Source: a virus
Virus record (IMG/VR): IMGVR_UViG_3300032307_000533
Span: 1 to 55,953 of that record
Length of the DNA: 55,953 nucleotides
Direction: 5' to 3' (one strand)
Part shown: positions 1 through 7,812 of the stretch, piece by piece
How positions within the stretch are numbered: the stretch's first letter is position 1
How the letters are laid out: every line of letters begins with the position of its first letter
Notes under the pieces: generated by a model
Seen by the model: the letters and a program-made list of their open reading frames with translations, nothing else
Told to the model about the DNA's origin: nothing
Databases searched by the model: none
Program-made: the position numbers and the translations under genes

Positions 1-273
1 ACTACAATGAGTAAGAGATACTCAGCAGACTTGTCAATGTCTCATTTAAACTTGATAGGGTATTGGACTGGACATCCTAATATCCACATAGAAGACTATC
101 TCATGGGTAGAAACTGGATGTGGCTCTATAAAACGCCAGTCTCGTGGGAATAAAGCTAGGTAACAGAGGCTCCCAGTAGTTTGACTTTTTTTTAACGGGG
201 ATGCCCAGCAGGTTGTTTGAAAGGAAATAAACCGATATGACTACTCATCAGTAATCTCAAGATGGGGAAAAAT
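1..273 (+). ncRNA. Structured non-coding RNA, 5' part cut by window edge
   Basis: No convincing reading frame is present, but nested self-complementary segments are. There is a 6-bp hairpin at 8-24, GACTGG at 66-71 facing CCAGTC at 136-141, CCACAT at 84-89 facing ATGTGG at 118-123 inside it, and TGGGA at 145-149 facing TCCCA at 171-175. The strand is inferred from the tRNAs just downstream. Giant ornate phage RNAs (GOLLD, ROOL) are known to sit beside phage tRNA clusters, so this may be the 3' part of such an RNA. That family assignment is inference. Confidence 0.45.
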
Positions 274-364
274 GGTTGACTGCGTAATGCGGGATGGTGC
301 CCAAGTCCCCAAGACCGAAAGGTTGTAAGGTTGCCTAGTGCAGGTTCGAGTCCTGTGTCAGCCA
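274..364 (+). ncRNA. tRNA-like element with atypical core
   Basis: The ends look like a tRNA. GGTTGAC at 274-280 pairs with GTCAGCC at 357-363, and 340-356 forms a canonical T arm with a TTCGAGT loop. The 59 bases between do not fold into a clear D arm and anticodon arm. They instead contain GACC-GAAA-GGTT at 313-324. It could be a degenerate or long-variable-arm tRNA, or the tRNA-like end of the larger upstream RNA. No anticodon can be assigned. Confidence 0.45.
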
Positions 365-366
365 CA

Positions 367-476
367 AAAAACCCTCACAGCGGCTGGTGCCACCAGTGAA
401 CGACCCGAAGAAACGGGATTAGGATCCAAGTTCACTGAAAGCATGTCTTCGGACGGAAATGGTGGTCGGGGTTTTT
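367..476 (+). ncRNA. Compact structured RNA closed by an A/T-flanked helix
   Basis: AAAAACCC at 367-374 pairs with GGGTTTTT at 469-476, which encloses several perfect helices. These are CTGG/CCAG around 383-395, AGTGAAC at 395-401 with GTTCACT at 430-436, CCCG/CGGG at 404-417, and GTC-TTCG-GAC at 445-454. The U-rich 3' side could also end transcription. The stretch from 477 to 557 also holds small hairpins (GAC-GAAA-GTC) but nothing I can name. No RNA family was recognised. Confidence 0.5.
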
Positions 477-557
477 AAAAATAGTGTCTCGGTAAGCTCT
501 GACGAAAGTCAACTACGAGGTCTCGTCTGGCAGAAGGCCTCTGATCCAGACCAAATT

Positions 558-634
558 GCGGGTATAGCTCAATTGACTAGAGCACTAGCCTTCCAAGCTG
601 GGGGTTGCGAGTTTGAGTCTCGCTACCCGCTCCA
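558..634 (+). tRNA. tRNA-Gly (anticodon TCC)
   Basis: Acceptor GCGGGTA pairs with TACCCGC, the D arm is GCTC/GAGC, and the anticodon loop CTTCCAA gives TCC. The T arm has a TTTGAGT loop. The discriminator is T, and CCA is encoded at 632-634. Confidence 0.92.
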
Positions 635-636
635 AT

Positions 637-713
637 GCCTGAATAGCTCAGCTGGCCAGAGCGCCTCACTTGTAATGAGGATGTCGGGGGTTCGAATCCC
701 TCTTCAGGCTCCA
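637..713 (+). tRNA. tRNA-Thr (anticodon TGT)
   Basis: Acceptor GCCTGAA pairs with TTCAGGC. The anticodon stem CCTCA/TGAGG presents loop CTTGTAA, so the anticodon is TGT. The T loop is TTCGAAT and CCA is encoded at 711-713. It lies two bases after tRNA-Gly. Confidence 0.93.
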
Positions 714-737
714 TTTTTCCAATATGTCAATAAAACA

Positions 738-769
738 CTTGTCTTTATTGAACAGTTTTCCTATTTTTA
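738..769 (+). promoter_or_regulatory. Bacteroidota-type promoter before the sugar gene operon
   Basis: CTTG at 738-741 and TATTTTTA at 762-769 have the 24-base start-to-start spacing shared by nearly all promoters in this window. It supports the ATG at 780, ten bases downstream. Confidence 0.55.
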
Positions 770-779
770 TATAAAAAAT

Positions 780-1424
780 ATGGCGAACGGGGTTTATAAA
801 ATAACAGAGGATTTTGAGAAAGCTTTAAGTGATTATACTGGGGCTCCTTATGTGGTTACAGTAGATAACCAAAGTAACGCACTATTCTTGGCGTTATATT
901 ACGAAAATTATGTGGTTGGTAAAGTCGAGACAGATACAATCACAATTCCATCCAGAACATACCCTTCAGTACCTTGTGAGATCATACATGCTGGTCTTAA
1001 AGTTAATTTTAAAAAAGTTGAAGGTAAAACCTTGAAGGGTGCTTATCAATTAGAAGGTAGTAATGTTTGGGATTCAGCGTTAAGATTCACAACTAATATG
1101 TATATACCAGACACACATATGTGTGTTTCATTCACAGGTCCTTACAAACATTTCAAACTTTCAAAAGGCGGTGCCATATTAACCGATAGTTATGAAGCCT
1201 ATCTTTGGTTTAAACGCGCCAGATATTCTGGTAGACGTGAATGCTCTTATCACGATGATAATCTGGATATGCTTGGTTGGAATTTTTATATGATGCCAGA
1301 GTTAGCATCAAGAGGTTTATTATTGATGGGGCAATTCTATGATATGCAAGGTAAACCAAAACATAATGAAGATTTGGAGTTACCGTACCCAGATTTATCA
1401 AAATTTGAAATTTATACTAAATGA
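780..1424 (+). CDS. Short DegT/DnrJ/EryC1-type aminotransferase-like protein
   Basis: The 214-residue product resembles the N-terminal part of PLP-dependent sugar aminotransferases. It has a VDNQSNAL segment in the place of the usual SGTxAL, an NVWDSAL segment in the place of the ED-A motif, and SFTGPYKHFKLSKGG carrying the probable PLP lysine near residue 123. Family members are usually about 370 residues, so the C-terminal half is missing. Enzyme activity on a nucleotide sugar is therefore uncertain. The start at 780 is chosen because the open frame further upstream runs through both tRNA genes. It overlaps the next gene by ATGA, which suggests a joint role in sugar modification. Confidence 0.7.
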   Translation: MANGVYKITEDFEKALSDYTGAPYVVTVDNQSNALFLALYYENYVVGKVETDTITIPSRTYPSVPCEIIHAGLKVNFKKVEGKTLKGAYQLEGSNVWDSALRFTTNMYIPDTHMCVSFTGPYKHFKLSKGGAILTDSYEAYLWFKRARYSGRRECSYHDDNLDMLGWNFYMMPELASRGLLLMGQFYDMQGKPKHNEDLELPYPDLSKFEIYTK

Positions 1425-2020
1425 AAAAGGGTATAATTGGTGCGGGTGGGTTTGGCCGAGAAGTTTTTTGGAGCTTAAACCCAATCGAAAGAAATAAAAC
1501 AGTGTTTTTTGTTAATGATGAGTATTGGGACAACAGTGACCCGAATATATTACCATTATCTCTTTTCGAAACAGATAAATATGAACTAATTGTGGCCATA
1601 GGAGACCCTTTCGCCAGAAAAATAGTTATCGAATCATTACCTAAGAAAACAAAATTCTTCACCCATATACACCCCTCAGTGCAAATCTTAGGGGATGATG
1701 TTGAGATTGGTGAAGGTACTATTATCTGCGCTGGTACCATTTTAACAACAAATATTAAAATAGGTAAACATTCGCATTTAAACCTACAAACCACAGTTGG
1801 CCATGATACGGTTATCGGTGATTTTTTTACAACAGCACCTGGGGCCAAAATATCTGGTAATTGTAAAATAGGTGACTTAGTTTACATCGGAACAAATGCT
1901 TCTGTTAGAGAAAAAATAACGATTAATGATATGGTAACGGTTGGTTTAAACTCTGGTGTCGTTAAAAACATATTAGAGCCTGGGGTATATGGTGGTTTAC
2001 CCAGTAAAAAAATAAAATGA
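1421..2020 (+). CDS. NeuD-like sugar O-/N-acyltransferase
   Basis: The 199-residue protein starts with a Rossmann-like GIIGAGGFGREV segment, typical of the N-terminal domain of the NeuD/PglD family. From about residue 80 it continues into hexapeptide repeats of a left-handed beta helix (IGEGTII, IGKHSHL, IGDLVYIG). The late PGVYGGLPSKKIK matches the family C-terminus. Such enzymes transfer an acetyl group from acetyl-CoA to an amino- or hydroxyl-sugar. It is coupled by ATGA overlaps to the aminotransferase-like gene before and the transferase-like gene after, which suggests one glycan-modifying operon. The substrate is unknown. Confidence 0.82.
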   Translation: MKKGIIGAGGFGREVFWSLNPIERNKTVFFVNDEYWDNSDPNILPLSLFETDKYELIVAIGDPFARKIVIESLPKKTKFFTHIHPSVQILGDDVEIGEGTIICAGTILTTNIKIGKHSHLNLQTTVGHDTVIGDFFTTAPGAKISGNCKIGDLVYIGTNASVREKITINDMVTVGLNSGVVKNILEPGVYGGLPSKKIK

Positions 2021-3021
2021 TGAAAGAACTTTGCTTAATCGCCGCCTATACACCTGATTTAGAGAGACAGGATGTACTAAGAAAGTTAGTTACCAAATTA
2101 AAGGAATCTGACAAGAAAATACTGTTAATATCACATAGCCAAACACCACCAGATATTTTACAAAGAGTTGACTACCATTTCTATGACTCTGAAAATGAAT
2201 TTTTAACGGATAATAAATATAAAGTTTGGTATGGATCATCGATAGGTGGTGATATGATTGTTTCCCAGGATGTTATTAAATATTCCGCGGCTCTATTACC
2301 TTGTACCAGAAACTTGTGGTTTGGCTTACAAATCGCTAAGATGTTAGGTTATGGTTGTGTACATTACATTGAATATGACACTGAGATATTGGATATTAAT
2401 GTTATAGACGAAAATACTTTATTAATGGAAGAGTATGACGGTGTTTATTATACCGATGAAGCTGAATGGCAGATAAGGTTACCAGAACATCGTAGCGGAA
2501 CCCACTTATATGGTGCGTATTCGGTATATAATGTTACTAACTACACATATGAGGATTTGGTTTGGGATAGGGACAAACTACTTGAAGAATACACTAAACC
2601 AAATAATTCCCAACTGGTTGAAAGAGTTACGGAGAGCATCCTGATTAATGGTAGAAAATTTGTTATTAAAAACAAAAAAGAGTTGGTCGAGAATGGTTTA
2701 AGACCGAATCTACTTAATAAAGGTAGTAATAGTAAACCAATAGACCCTAAGATATTTTTTGTTGACGATGGTTTTGTAAAACTATATGCTTTAAACGCTA
2801 AACAAACGAACGAATACGTGGAAGTTGTTTTTAACGGTGACAAGATAAGGGTGCTCACCTTACAACCCAGTCATTACATGGTCATAAATATTGGGTTAGT
2901 TGGTGATGTTAAAAACGTTAAAGTCTATACTGACAATGAGTTTGTTAGAGGTTATGATCTGTCAACACAAGAAGATTTGGATAGGTTAATAAAATATAAC
3001 CACGTAAGAAAAATGTCTTAG
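2017..3021 (+). CDS. Putative GT-A type glycosyltransferase-like protein
   Basis: This 334-residue protein is not confidently recognised. It opens with beta-strand-rich ELCLIAAYTPD and contains HYIEYDTEI near residue 115, which could be the acidic metal-binding motif of a GT-A glycosyltransferase. The C-terminal third is probably a separate beta-rich domain. Overlap with the acyltransferase gene and the aminotransferase-like gene ahead support a role in sugar transfer. Either of two adjacent ATGs could be the start. Confidence 0.5.
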   Translation: MMKELCLIAAYTPDLERQDVLRKLVTKLKESDKKILLISHSQTPPDILQRVDYHFYDSENEFLTDNKYKVWYGSSIGGDMIVSQDVIKYSAALLPCTRNLWFGLQIAKMLGYGCVHYIEYDTEILDINVIDENTLLMEEYDGVYYTDEAEWQIRLPEHRSGTHLYGAYSVYNVTNYTYEDLVWDRDKLLEEYTKPNNSQLVERVTESILINGRKFVIKNKKELVENGLRPNLLNKGSNSKPIDPKIFFVDDGFVKLYALNAKQTNEYVEVVFNGDKIRVLTLQPSHYMVINIGLVGDVKNVKVYTDNEFVRGYDLSTQEDLDRLIKYNHVRKMS

Positions 3022-3023
3022 GA

Positions 3024-3055
3024 TTTGTTTTATACGGAATTAGTTACTACTTTTG
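3024..3055 (+). promoter_or_regulatory. Bacteroidota-type promoter
   Basis: TTTG at 3024-3027 and TACTTTTG at 3048-3055 are a full match to the -33/-7 consensus of the Bacteroidota primary sigma factor. The next start codon is at 3079. Confidence 0.8.
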
Positions 3056-3078
3056 TTACATAACATAAAAAAACAATT

Positions 3079-4107
3079 ATGAAATTTGACTTTGATGATA
3101 TCTTGATCATGCCCGCTGAGATAACAACTATTAACTCTCGCTCAGAGATTTATGAGTTTGATAATATGGGTGGATTACCACTCTTTACGGCACCGATGGA
3201 TACGGTTGTAAATGAATCAAACGAACGTTTCTTCAGACAGGAAAATATAAATGTCGTGTTACCACGAAAAGTGGAAGCTGACATGAACCCAAATACATCT
3301 TTTTCTCGATGGCTATCGTACAGCCTCAAACAATTTGAGGATGCGTTTATTCATTACGATCAACCAAAGGATAAAACACATTACATTTTAATTGATGTGG
3401 CGAATGGCCATATGCCAGCTGTTTATGAGTTGACGAAATTGGCTAAAGAAAAATACGGTGATTCGTTGGTTCTAATGGTTGGTAATGTAGCTAACCCAGA
3501 AACATACGGTTTGTTATCAGACGCTGGCGCTGACTATGTTAGAATTGGTATTGGTAACGGTGGTGGTTGCTTAACAACACAACAAACAGGCATCGGTTAC
3601 CCAATGGCTTCTTTGATTGAGGAGACGTATGAAGTGTCAATGCACCTGGATAAACCCGCTAAGATAGTAGCTGACGGCGGTTTTAAAAAATATGCTGATG
3701 TTATTAAAGCCTTGGCAATTGGTGCCGACTATGTCATGTTAGGTTCAATCCTAAACAAAGCACTTGAGAGCGCTGGTGAGACAGTTGATGAGGATGGTGA
3801 GACCATTGATCAGTACAATCAAAGCGCTGAATCATACCTAAAAGCTGGTGGTAAGCTATCCAAAAAATTTAGGGGTATGTCAACAAAAGAGGTACAGTCC
3901 TCATGGGGTAAAAAGAATCTGAAAACATCTGAGGGTGTTGTTAGGCTACACGATGTTGAGTACACACTCAGTGGGTGGGTTGAGAATTTTAGACACTACC
4001 TTAAATCCGCGATGAGTTACACAGACTCGAAGAACCTTAGTGAGTTTATTGGCCAGGTTCAGTATAACCAAATAACAACCGCGTCTTTTAATAGATACAA
4101 TAAATAA
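3079..4107 (+). CDS. IMP dehydrogenase/GMP reductase family enzyme
   Basis: The 342-residue TIM-barrel protein begins with FDFDDILIMP and has FTAPMDTVVN, GNVANPET, the active-site loop GIGNGGGCLTTQQTGIGYP with its catalytic cysteine, and IVADGGFKKYADVIKALAIGAD. These are the landmarks of IMPDH and GMP reductase. There is no CBS domain. The enzyme would interconvert IMP with XMP or GMP, shifting the host purine pool. The tail from about residue 300 extends past the usual barrel. It is a single-gene unit with its own promoter and terminator. Whether it is dehydrogenase or reductase cannot be told by eye. Confidence 0.88.
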   Translation: MKFDFDDILIMPAEITTINSRSEIYEFDNMGGLPLFTAPMDTVVNESNERFFRQENINVVLPRKVEADMNPNTSFSRWLSYSLKQFEDAFIHYDQPKDKTHYILIDVANGHMPAVYELTKLAKEKYGDSLVLMVGNVANPETYGLLSDAGADYVRIGIGNGGGCLTTQQTGIGYPMASLIEETYEVSMHLDKPAKIVADGGFKKYADVIKALAIGADYVMLGSILNKALESAGETVDEDGETIDQYNQSAESYLKAGGKLSKKFRGMSTKEVQSSWGKKNLKTSEGVVRLHDVEYTLSGWVENFRHYLKSAMSYTDSKNLSEFIGQVQYNQITTASFNRYNK

Positions 4108-4110
4108 AAG

Positions 4111-4134
4111 AAAAGCCCCGATTGGGGCTTTTTT
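4111..4134. terminator. Intrinsic terminator between convergent genes
   Basis: AAGCCCC-GATT-GGGGCTT with flanking A and T runs lies between the IMPDH-like gene and the minus-strand zinc-ribbon gene, and can serve both directions. Confidence 0.88.
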
Positions 4135-4144
4135 ATTTGTGTGA

Positions 4145-4381
4145 CTAATCATCATTCTCATTAATACCATTCTCTTTTTCCCACTTAGCTAATTTATCAA
4201 ATTCGTATTCACCAGAAAGTTTGTCATAACCACAATCATGGCAAAGATATGGATCCTCGTCATCGTCCTCAATGGTCCATGAATGGTCACATTTTGGGCA
4301 AGCTATCGATATATTACTCTTTTCCTCGTTAATAACCGACATAATCTGCTTCATTCTTCTAATTTCCTCGTTAATATTCAT
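4145..4381 (-). CDS. Small zinc-ribbon protein
   Basis: The 78-residue product carries CPKC and CHDC pairs about 19 residues apart, a classic zinc ribbon, in an acidic background. Its first 20 residues (NEEIRRMKQIMSVINEE) resemble the start of the 998-residue protein at 19374 (NTIREQMGLPLLNE). Both hold an L/I-N-E sequence of the kind cut by T4-type prohead proteases, so it could be packaged in the head. That is inference. No enzymatic role is evident. Confidence 0.65.
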   Translation of the reverse strand: MNINEEIRRMKQIMSVINEEKSNISIACPKCDHSWTIEDDDEDPYLCHDCGYDKLSGEYEFDKLAKWEKENGINENDD

Positions 4382-4447
4382 TAATAATATTTACTTATAA
4401 ATATAAACTTTATTCGGTAAAGGAAGTATTTATTATTAAAAAACAAT

Positions 4448-4999
4448 ATGGCGGATTTTCAATGGAAAGGGCAATGGTTTGGTGATCTGGTCACAGGAAG
4501 CACCGTACCTTATGCAGAAAACAATAACGTAACACATAACGGTATATATTATATGTGTACCAGTTTTGCTGAGGTTGGTTCACCATCACCAGATATGGAC
4601 ACTCAGCATTGGGATGTCATCCTTAGAGATGGTCTTTCTGGTAGTTCTGGTCAAGCTGGTTCCTCAGGGACGAGTGGTATTGATGGGTCTTCAGCGGCAA
4701 TTCAAAAACATTGGTTTGATGGTTTTGAACTTATTATCAACTCTGGGGATATCGTAACAGTCGGATCCGATTATGTTATACGTGATAGCGCATTATTTAC
4801 CGAAGGTCCAGGTGATGATGGTTATGGGGATTCGTTCACAATAGCGGGTAAAACCTATAGTAGAGACGGTAAATTAGCTATCCATGGTGACTTCGTTGTC
4901 TATGATTCGGATGTCCTAAATGATGGTGAAATAAGAGTTGACGGTGGTCTCATACTAGAAGGGGACGCTCAAATAGAAGGAGACGGAATAATAATTTAA
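4448..4999 (+). CDS. Fibre-associated protein with collagen-like segment
   Basis: The 183-residue protein starts with a WKGQWxxxxxYxxxxxVxHNGxYY pattern, like small carbohydrate-binding or fibre-attachment modules. A short Gly/Ser-rich collagen-like stretch follows (GLSGSSGQAGSSGTSG, about residues 63-78). The C-terminal half is beta-rich with repeated acidic turns. This design is common in phage tail-fibre and baseplate decoration proteins. It precedes the large solenoid protein by 25 bases and is probably co-transcribed. A TATAAATA sequence lies at 4396-4403. Confidence 0.65.
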   Translation: MADFQWKGQWFGDLVTGSTVPYAENNNVTHNGIYYMCTSFAEVGSPSPDMDTQHWDVILRDGLSGSSGQAGSSGTSGIDGSSAAIQKHWFDGFELIINSGDIVTVGSDYVIRDSALFTEGPGDDGYGDSFTIAGKTYSRDGKLAIHGDFVVYDSDVLNDGEIRVDGGLILEGDAQIEGDGIII

Positions 5000-5024
5000 A
5001 AATAAAACAAATAAAAACAAAAAA

Positions 5025-7532
5025 ATGCAATACATTCAATTACAATCACAAGCTGCGAACTCAACACCAATACCTGGGGAGAGTAAATTTAACTTCTTCA
5101 TTGATTCTGCTGATGGCTTACCTAAAATAAAAGATGATAACGGTACGATCATTACCGTTGACGGTTCAACACAGACCTTAACGTCATTAACATATGCCGC
5201 TTTTATTGAGCTCATAATGAACAATGAATTAACAAAGGGTTATTTCTATGAAATAAATGATTATGAAACTTGCTACGATCAACCAGACTTTAGTGCAAAC
5301 GGTAACGCAATAACCACTGGTAATTATAAAACTTCTGGTCAAGTTGAGCCAATAATTGTTTTTGCAACCGCGGCAGGTCAAATCGCAACAGAGGCTTTTC
5401 AAGCAACTTACCCTAAAGATAAGATAAAATATGATTGGACGTTTGGTGTTACTGAAGTTACATTTGGCCCAGCTAAAGGTAGAATTATCGAAAGAATCGA
5501 TGAGTTCAATAACAGAACTGATTATGATCACAGAAACATTTTGTTCAAAAGATACACAATGTATTATCCGAATGAACAATTAGTTGGTACGTTAAACATG
5601 GACAATGGAACAGTTACTGGCACAGAAACAACATTTACAAGTTTATCCACTGGACAGAGAATTTACATTCATGACTCTGGTTTAGAGTATATGATAACGG
5701 CGATTGCTGGTGATACTAATATGACCGTAACTGGTATAACATATAACAACGCATATGGATCAACTTTTTCAACAACTAGTTCAATAACTGGTTATAAAAG
5801 AAGTAATACCGATGACCCGTCAACCTTTACTGAATATAAAACTTTTAATCTTGAAAGTGCTGATTGTATTAACAACTATATTGGTAATTACGCTAATTTA
5901 AAAAACTGGGATGGTAACAATTTTTATCTAGCTAATAACGTGTTTATTGGTGAAGGTAGTGATATTATCAATAATACAATTGGTGATAATTCATATAACA
6001 ACACATTTGATGATGATGTCGATGGTAATGTTATCGGTTCTGGTTTTCGTAATAACACAAGTAATGATGATTTTGACGATAACAGGATTGGTGAGGATTT
6101 TAATAATAATATCATAACAGCCAATCTTTATCGCAACCAAATAGGTAATAGTTTTTATGGTAATATTATAACTTGTGATTCGGATTTTGATGATAATCGC
6201 ATCGGTAATAATTTTAATAATAACAGAATAGACTCTGACGATTTTTATAGAAATCAAATCGGTAATGATTTTAATTATAATAAAATCACCGCTAGCAATG
6301 ATGATTTCCAGAATAATGTTATTGGTAATCAGTTTAACGATAACACCATTTCAAAAGAGTTCATTAAAAATATCATCGGAAACGGTTTTAATAATAATCA
6401 GATCCTTGTTCAGTTTGATGGTAATATCATCGGAAACGGCTTCAACGATAATAACATCCTTGCCGACACCAACGGTGATGGTTATTTTAATGATAATGAA
6501 ATTGGTCAGTATTTTAATGGTAATAACATAATTGCGCAGTTTGTTAACAATAAAATTGGTAAAGATTTTTATAACAACACAATCCAAAACGCTTATGAAG
6601 GTACAAATTATGTTGAGTTTACTGATAATATTATAGAGTATAGTTTTAATAATAACAACATAGACGTACCTTTTAACAACAATAGAATCGGGCTTGAATT
6701 TAATAATAATAGTATATCATACGATGCAAATATTAATGGTTATTTTGAGAATAACATTATTGGGAATTCCGCTTATGGTAACGAAATCAATGGTTATTTT
6801 GACCATAATCAAATAGGTAATGGTTTTACTAATAATGATACTAACGGTAGGTTTACCAATAACAACATAGGTAATTATTTCGATGCTAACCAAACTCAAG
6901 ATGAGTTTTCTCATAATCGTATTGGTAATAATTTTTATCAGAATGTTATAGGTGAGTACTTTGGATATGGTTATGATACTATTAGAGGTAACGTAATCGG
7001 TAACCGTTTCCAGAGTAACACAACGCGTAACCATTTCTATGATAACAATATATGTGATGGGTTTATCGGTAACACCACGCCAGTGAATTTTCAATACAAC
7101 GATATTAAATATCCCATTGAAAACGTTGACTTCACAGTAAATAACAGAACTATTGCTACTTTCTCCCCCAACGCACCAACCTCAACGCAAGACGGTACCT
7201 ATAGTGTTCTTTCTGGTACTTCAAGTGTTGAAGGTGCTGGCGCTCTATTTGAAGTTCAAGTTACTGGGGGTGTAATCCAAAATGTTGTACTTACGTCACC
7301 TGGTTATGATTATTCGGTTAATGAGACAATAACAATATCAGCTGGTTTGTTTAACGGAACTGGTGATTTGGTTATAACGATTTTATCAGTTACTTCTCAA
7401 GCTATGGTTACCAGTGATTATAATTGTAAGATAAGCAGATCACCTAGCAATGGTGGTATTTTATTAATCTCCACTGAAACATTGACTGGTCTTTACACCC
7501 AATCGGAAATAACAGAGGTTTATCTTGATTAA
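5025..7532 (+). CDS. Large tail fibre/adhesin with Asn-rich beta-solenoid repeat
   Basis: This 835-residue protein has an N-terminal region of about 275 residues, which includes FFIDSADGLPKIKDDNG, a common phage fibre start. Residues of roughly 275-695 are a repeat array built on FxxNxIGxx with N-ladders (for example NNIIGNGFNNN). The C-terminal domain contains VVLTSPGYDYSVNETITI, a motif seen in many phage tail proteins. Regular Asn, Ile and Phe spacing of about nine residues suggests a solenoid. The likely role is a receptor-binding or surface-degrading tail spike, but no catalytic residues can be named. It is followed by a strong terminator. Confidence 0.78.
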   Translation: MQYIQLQSQAANSTPIPGESKFNFFIDSADGLPKIKDDNGTIITVDGSTQTLTSLTYAAFIELIMNNELTKGYFYEINDYETCYDQPDFSANGNAITTGNYKTSGQVEPIIVFATAAGQIATEAFQATYPKDKIKYDWTFGVTEVTFGPAKGRIIERIDEFNNRTDYDHRNILFKRYTMYYPNEQLVGTLNMDNGTVTGTETTFTSLSTGQRIYIHDSGLEYMITAIAGDTNMTVTGITYNNAYGSTFSTTSSITGYKRSNTDDPSTFTEYKTFNLESADCINNYIGNYANLKNWDGNNFYLANNVFIGEGSDIINNTIGDNSYNNTFDDDVDGNVIGSGFRNNTSNDDFDDNRIGEDFNNNIITANLYRNQIGNSFYGNIITCDSDFDDNRIGNNFNNNRIDSDDFYRNQIGNDFNYNKITASNDDFQNNVIGNQFNDNTISKEFIKNIIGNGFNNNQILVQFDGNIIGNGFNDNNILADTNGDGYFNDNEIGQYFNGNNIIAQFVNNKIGKDFYNNTIQNAYEGTNYVEFTDNIIEYSFNNNNIDVPFNNNRIGLEFNNNSISYDANINGYFENNIIGNSAYGNEINGYFDHNQIGNGFTNNDTNGRFTNNNIGNYFDANQTQDEFSHNRIGNNFYQNVIGEYFGYGYDTIRGNVIGNRFQSNTTRNHFYDNNICDGFIGNTTPVNFQYNDIKYPIENVDFTVNNRTIATFSPNAPTSTQDGTYSVLSGTSSVEGAGALFEVQVTGGVIQNVVLTSPGYDYSVNETITISAGLFNGTGDLVITILSVTSQAMVTSDYNCKISRSPSNGGILLISTETLTGLYTQSEITEVYLD
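5855..7110 (+). repeat. Degenerate coding repeat for the NxIGxxF solenoid
   Basis: More than thirty imperfect units encode FxxNxIGxx-type steps, often in pairs of about 18 to 20 residues. The DNA is biased to AATAAT, GGTAAT and TTTTAAT words. This explains the many long open frames seen on both strands here. Confidence 0.85.
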
Positions 7533-7560
7533 TAAAACCATTATTTAAGATAAATAAGTT

Positions 7561-7594
7561 GTTAACCCGATCATATGGTCGGGTTAACTTTTTT
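7561..7594 (+). terminator. Strong intrinsic terminator after the fibre gene
   Basis: A perfect 10-bp stem GTTAACCCGA/TCGGGTTAAC with an 8-base loop is followed by a T run at 7589-7594. Confidence 0.92.
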
Positions 7595-7650
7595 AATACC
7601 AATTATTTATAGTAGCGTAAAAAAAAAATAGATTTTTTTTTTGCATAACA

Positions 7651-7682
7651 CTTGTTTATTTACGAACTAGTCACTACTTTTG
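7651..7682 (+). promoter_or_regulatory. Promoter for tRNA-Leu and tmRNA
   Basis: CTTG at 7651-7654 and TACTTTTG at 7675-7682 lie 35 bases before tRNA-Leu, with no gene between. Confidence 0.75.
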
Positions 7683-7716
7683 TAGTGTTGTTAATCAACA
7701 AGCTCTTTTAAATAAT

Positions 7717-7803
7717 GCCGAGGTGGTGAAATGGTAGACACGAGGGACTTAAAATCCCTTGGACATTGTGTCCGTGCGGGTTCGAGTCCCGCTCTCGGTA
7801 CCA
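7717..7803 (+). tRNA. tRNA-Leu (anticodon TAA)
   Basis: Acceptor GCCGAGG pairs with TCTCGGT, including wobble pairs. The anticodon stem presents CTTAAAA, giving TAA. A long variable arm (GGACATTGTGTCC) marks a class II tRNA. The discriminator is A, and CCA is encoded at 7801-7803. The tmRNA follows nine bases later, so one transcript may carry both. Confidence 0.93.
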
Positions 7804-7812
7804 AATTTAAAT

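Noticed and set aside
281-339. Group I intron inside the tRNA-like element
   Set aside because: The segment is far too short and lacks the conserved P, Q, R and S core elements.
459-779. Upstream open frame before the DegT-like gene
   Set aside because: It runs through both tRNA genes and structured RNA, so the protein start is ATG 780.
5924-7094. Several long open frames on both strands inside the solenoid fibre gene
   Set aside because: They are mirror effects of the AAT/GGT-rich repeat, with simple composition and no motifs.
5855-7110. CRISPR-like or tandem DNA array
   Set aside because: Repeats are imperfect, coding and in frame, with no constant spacers.
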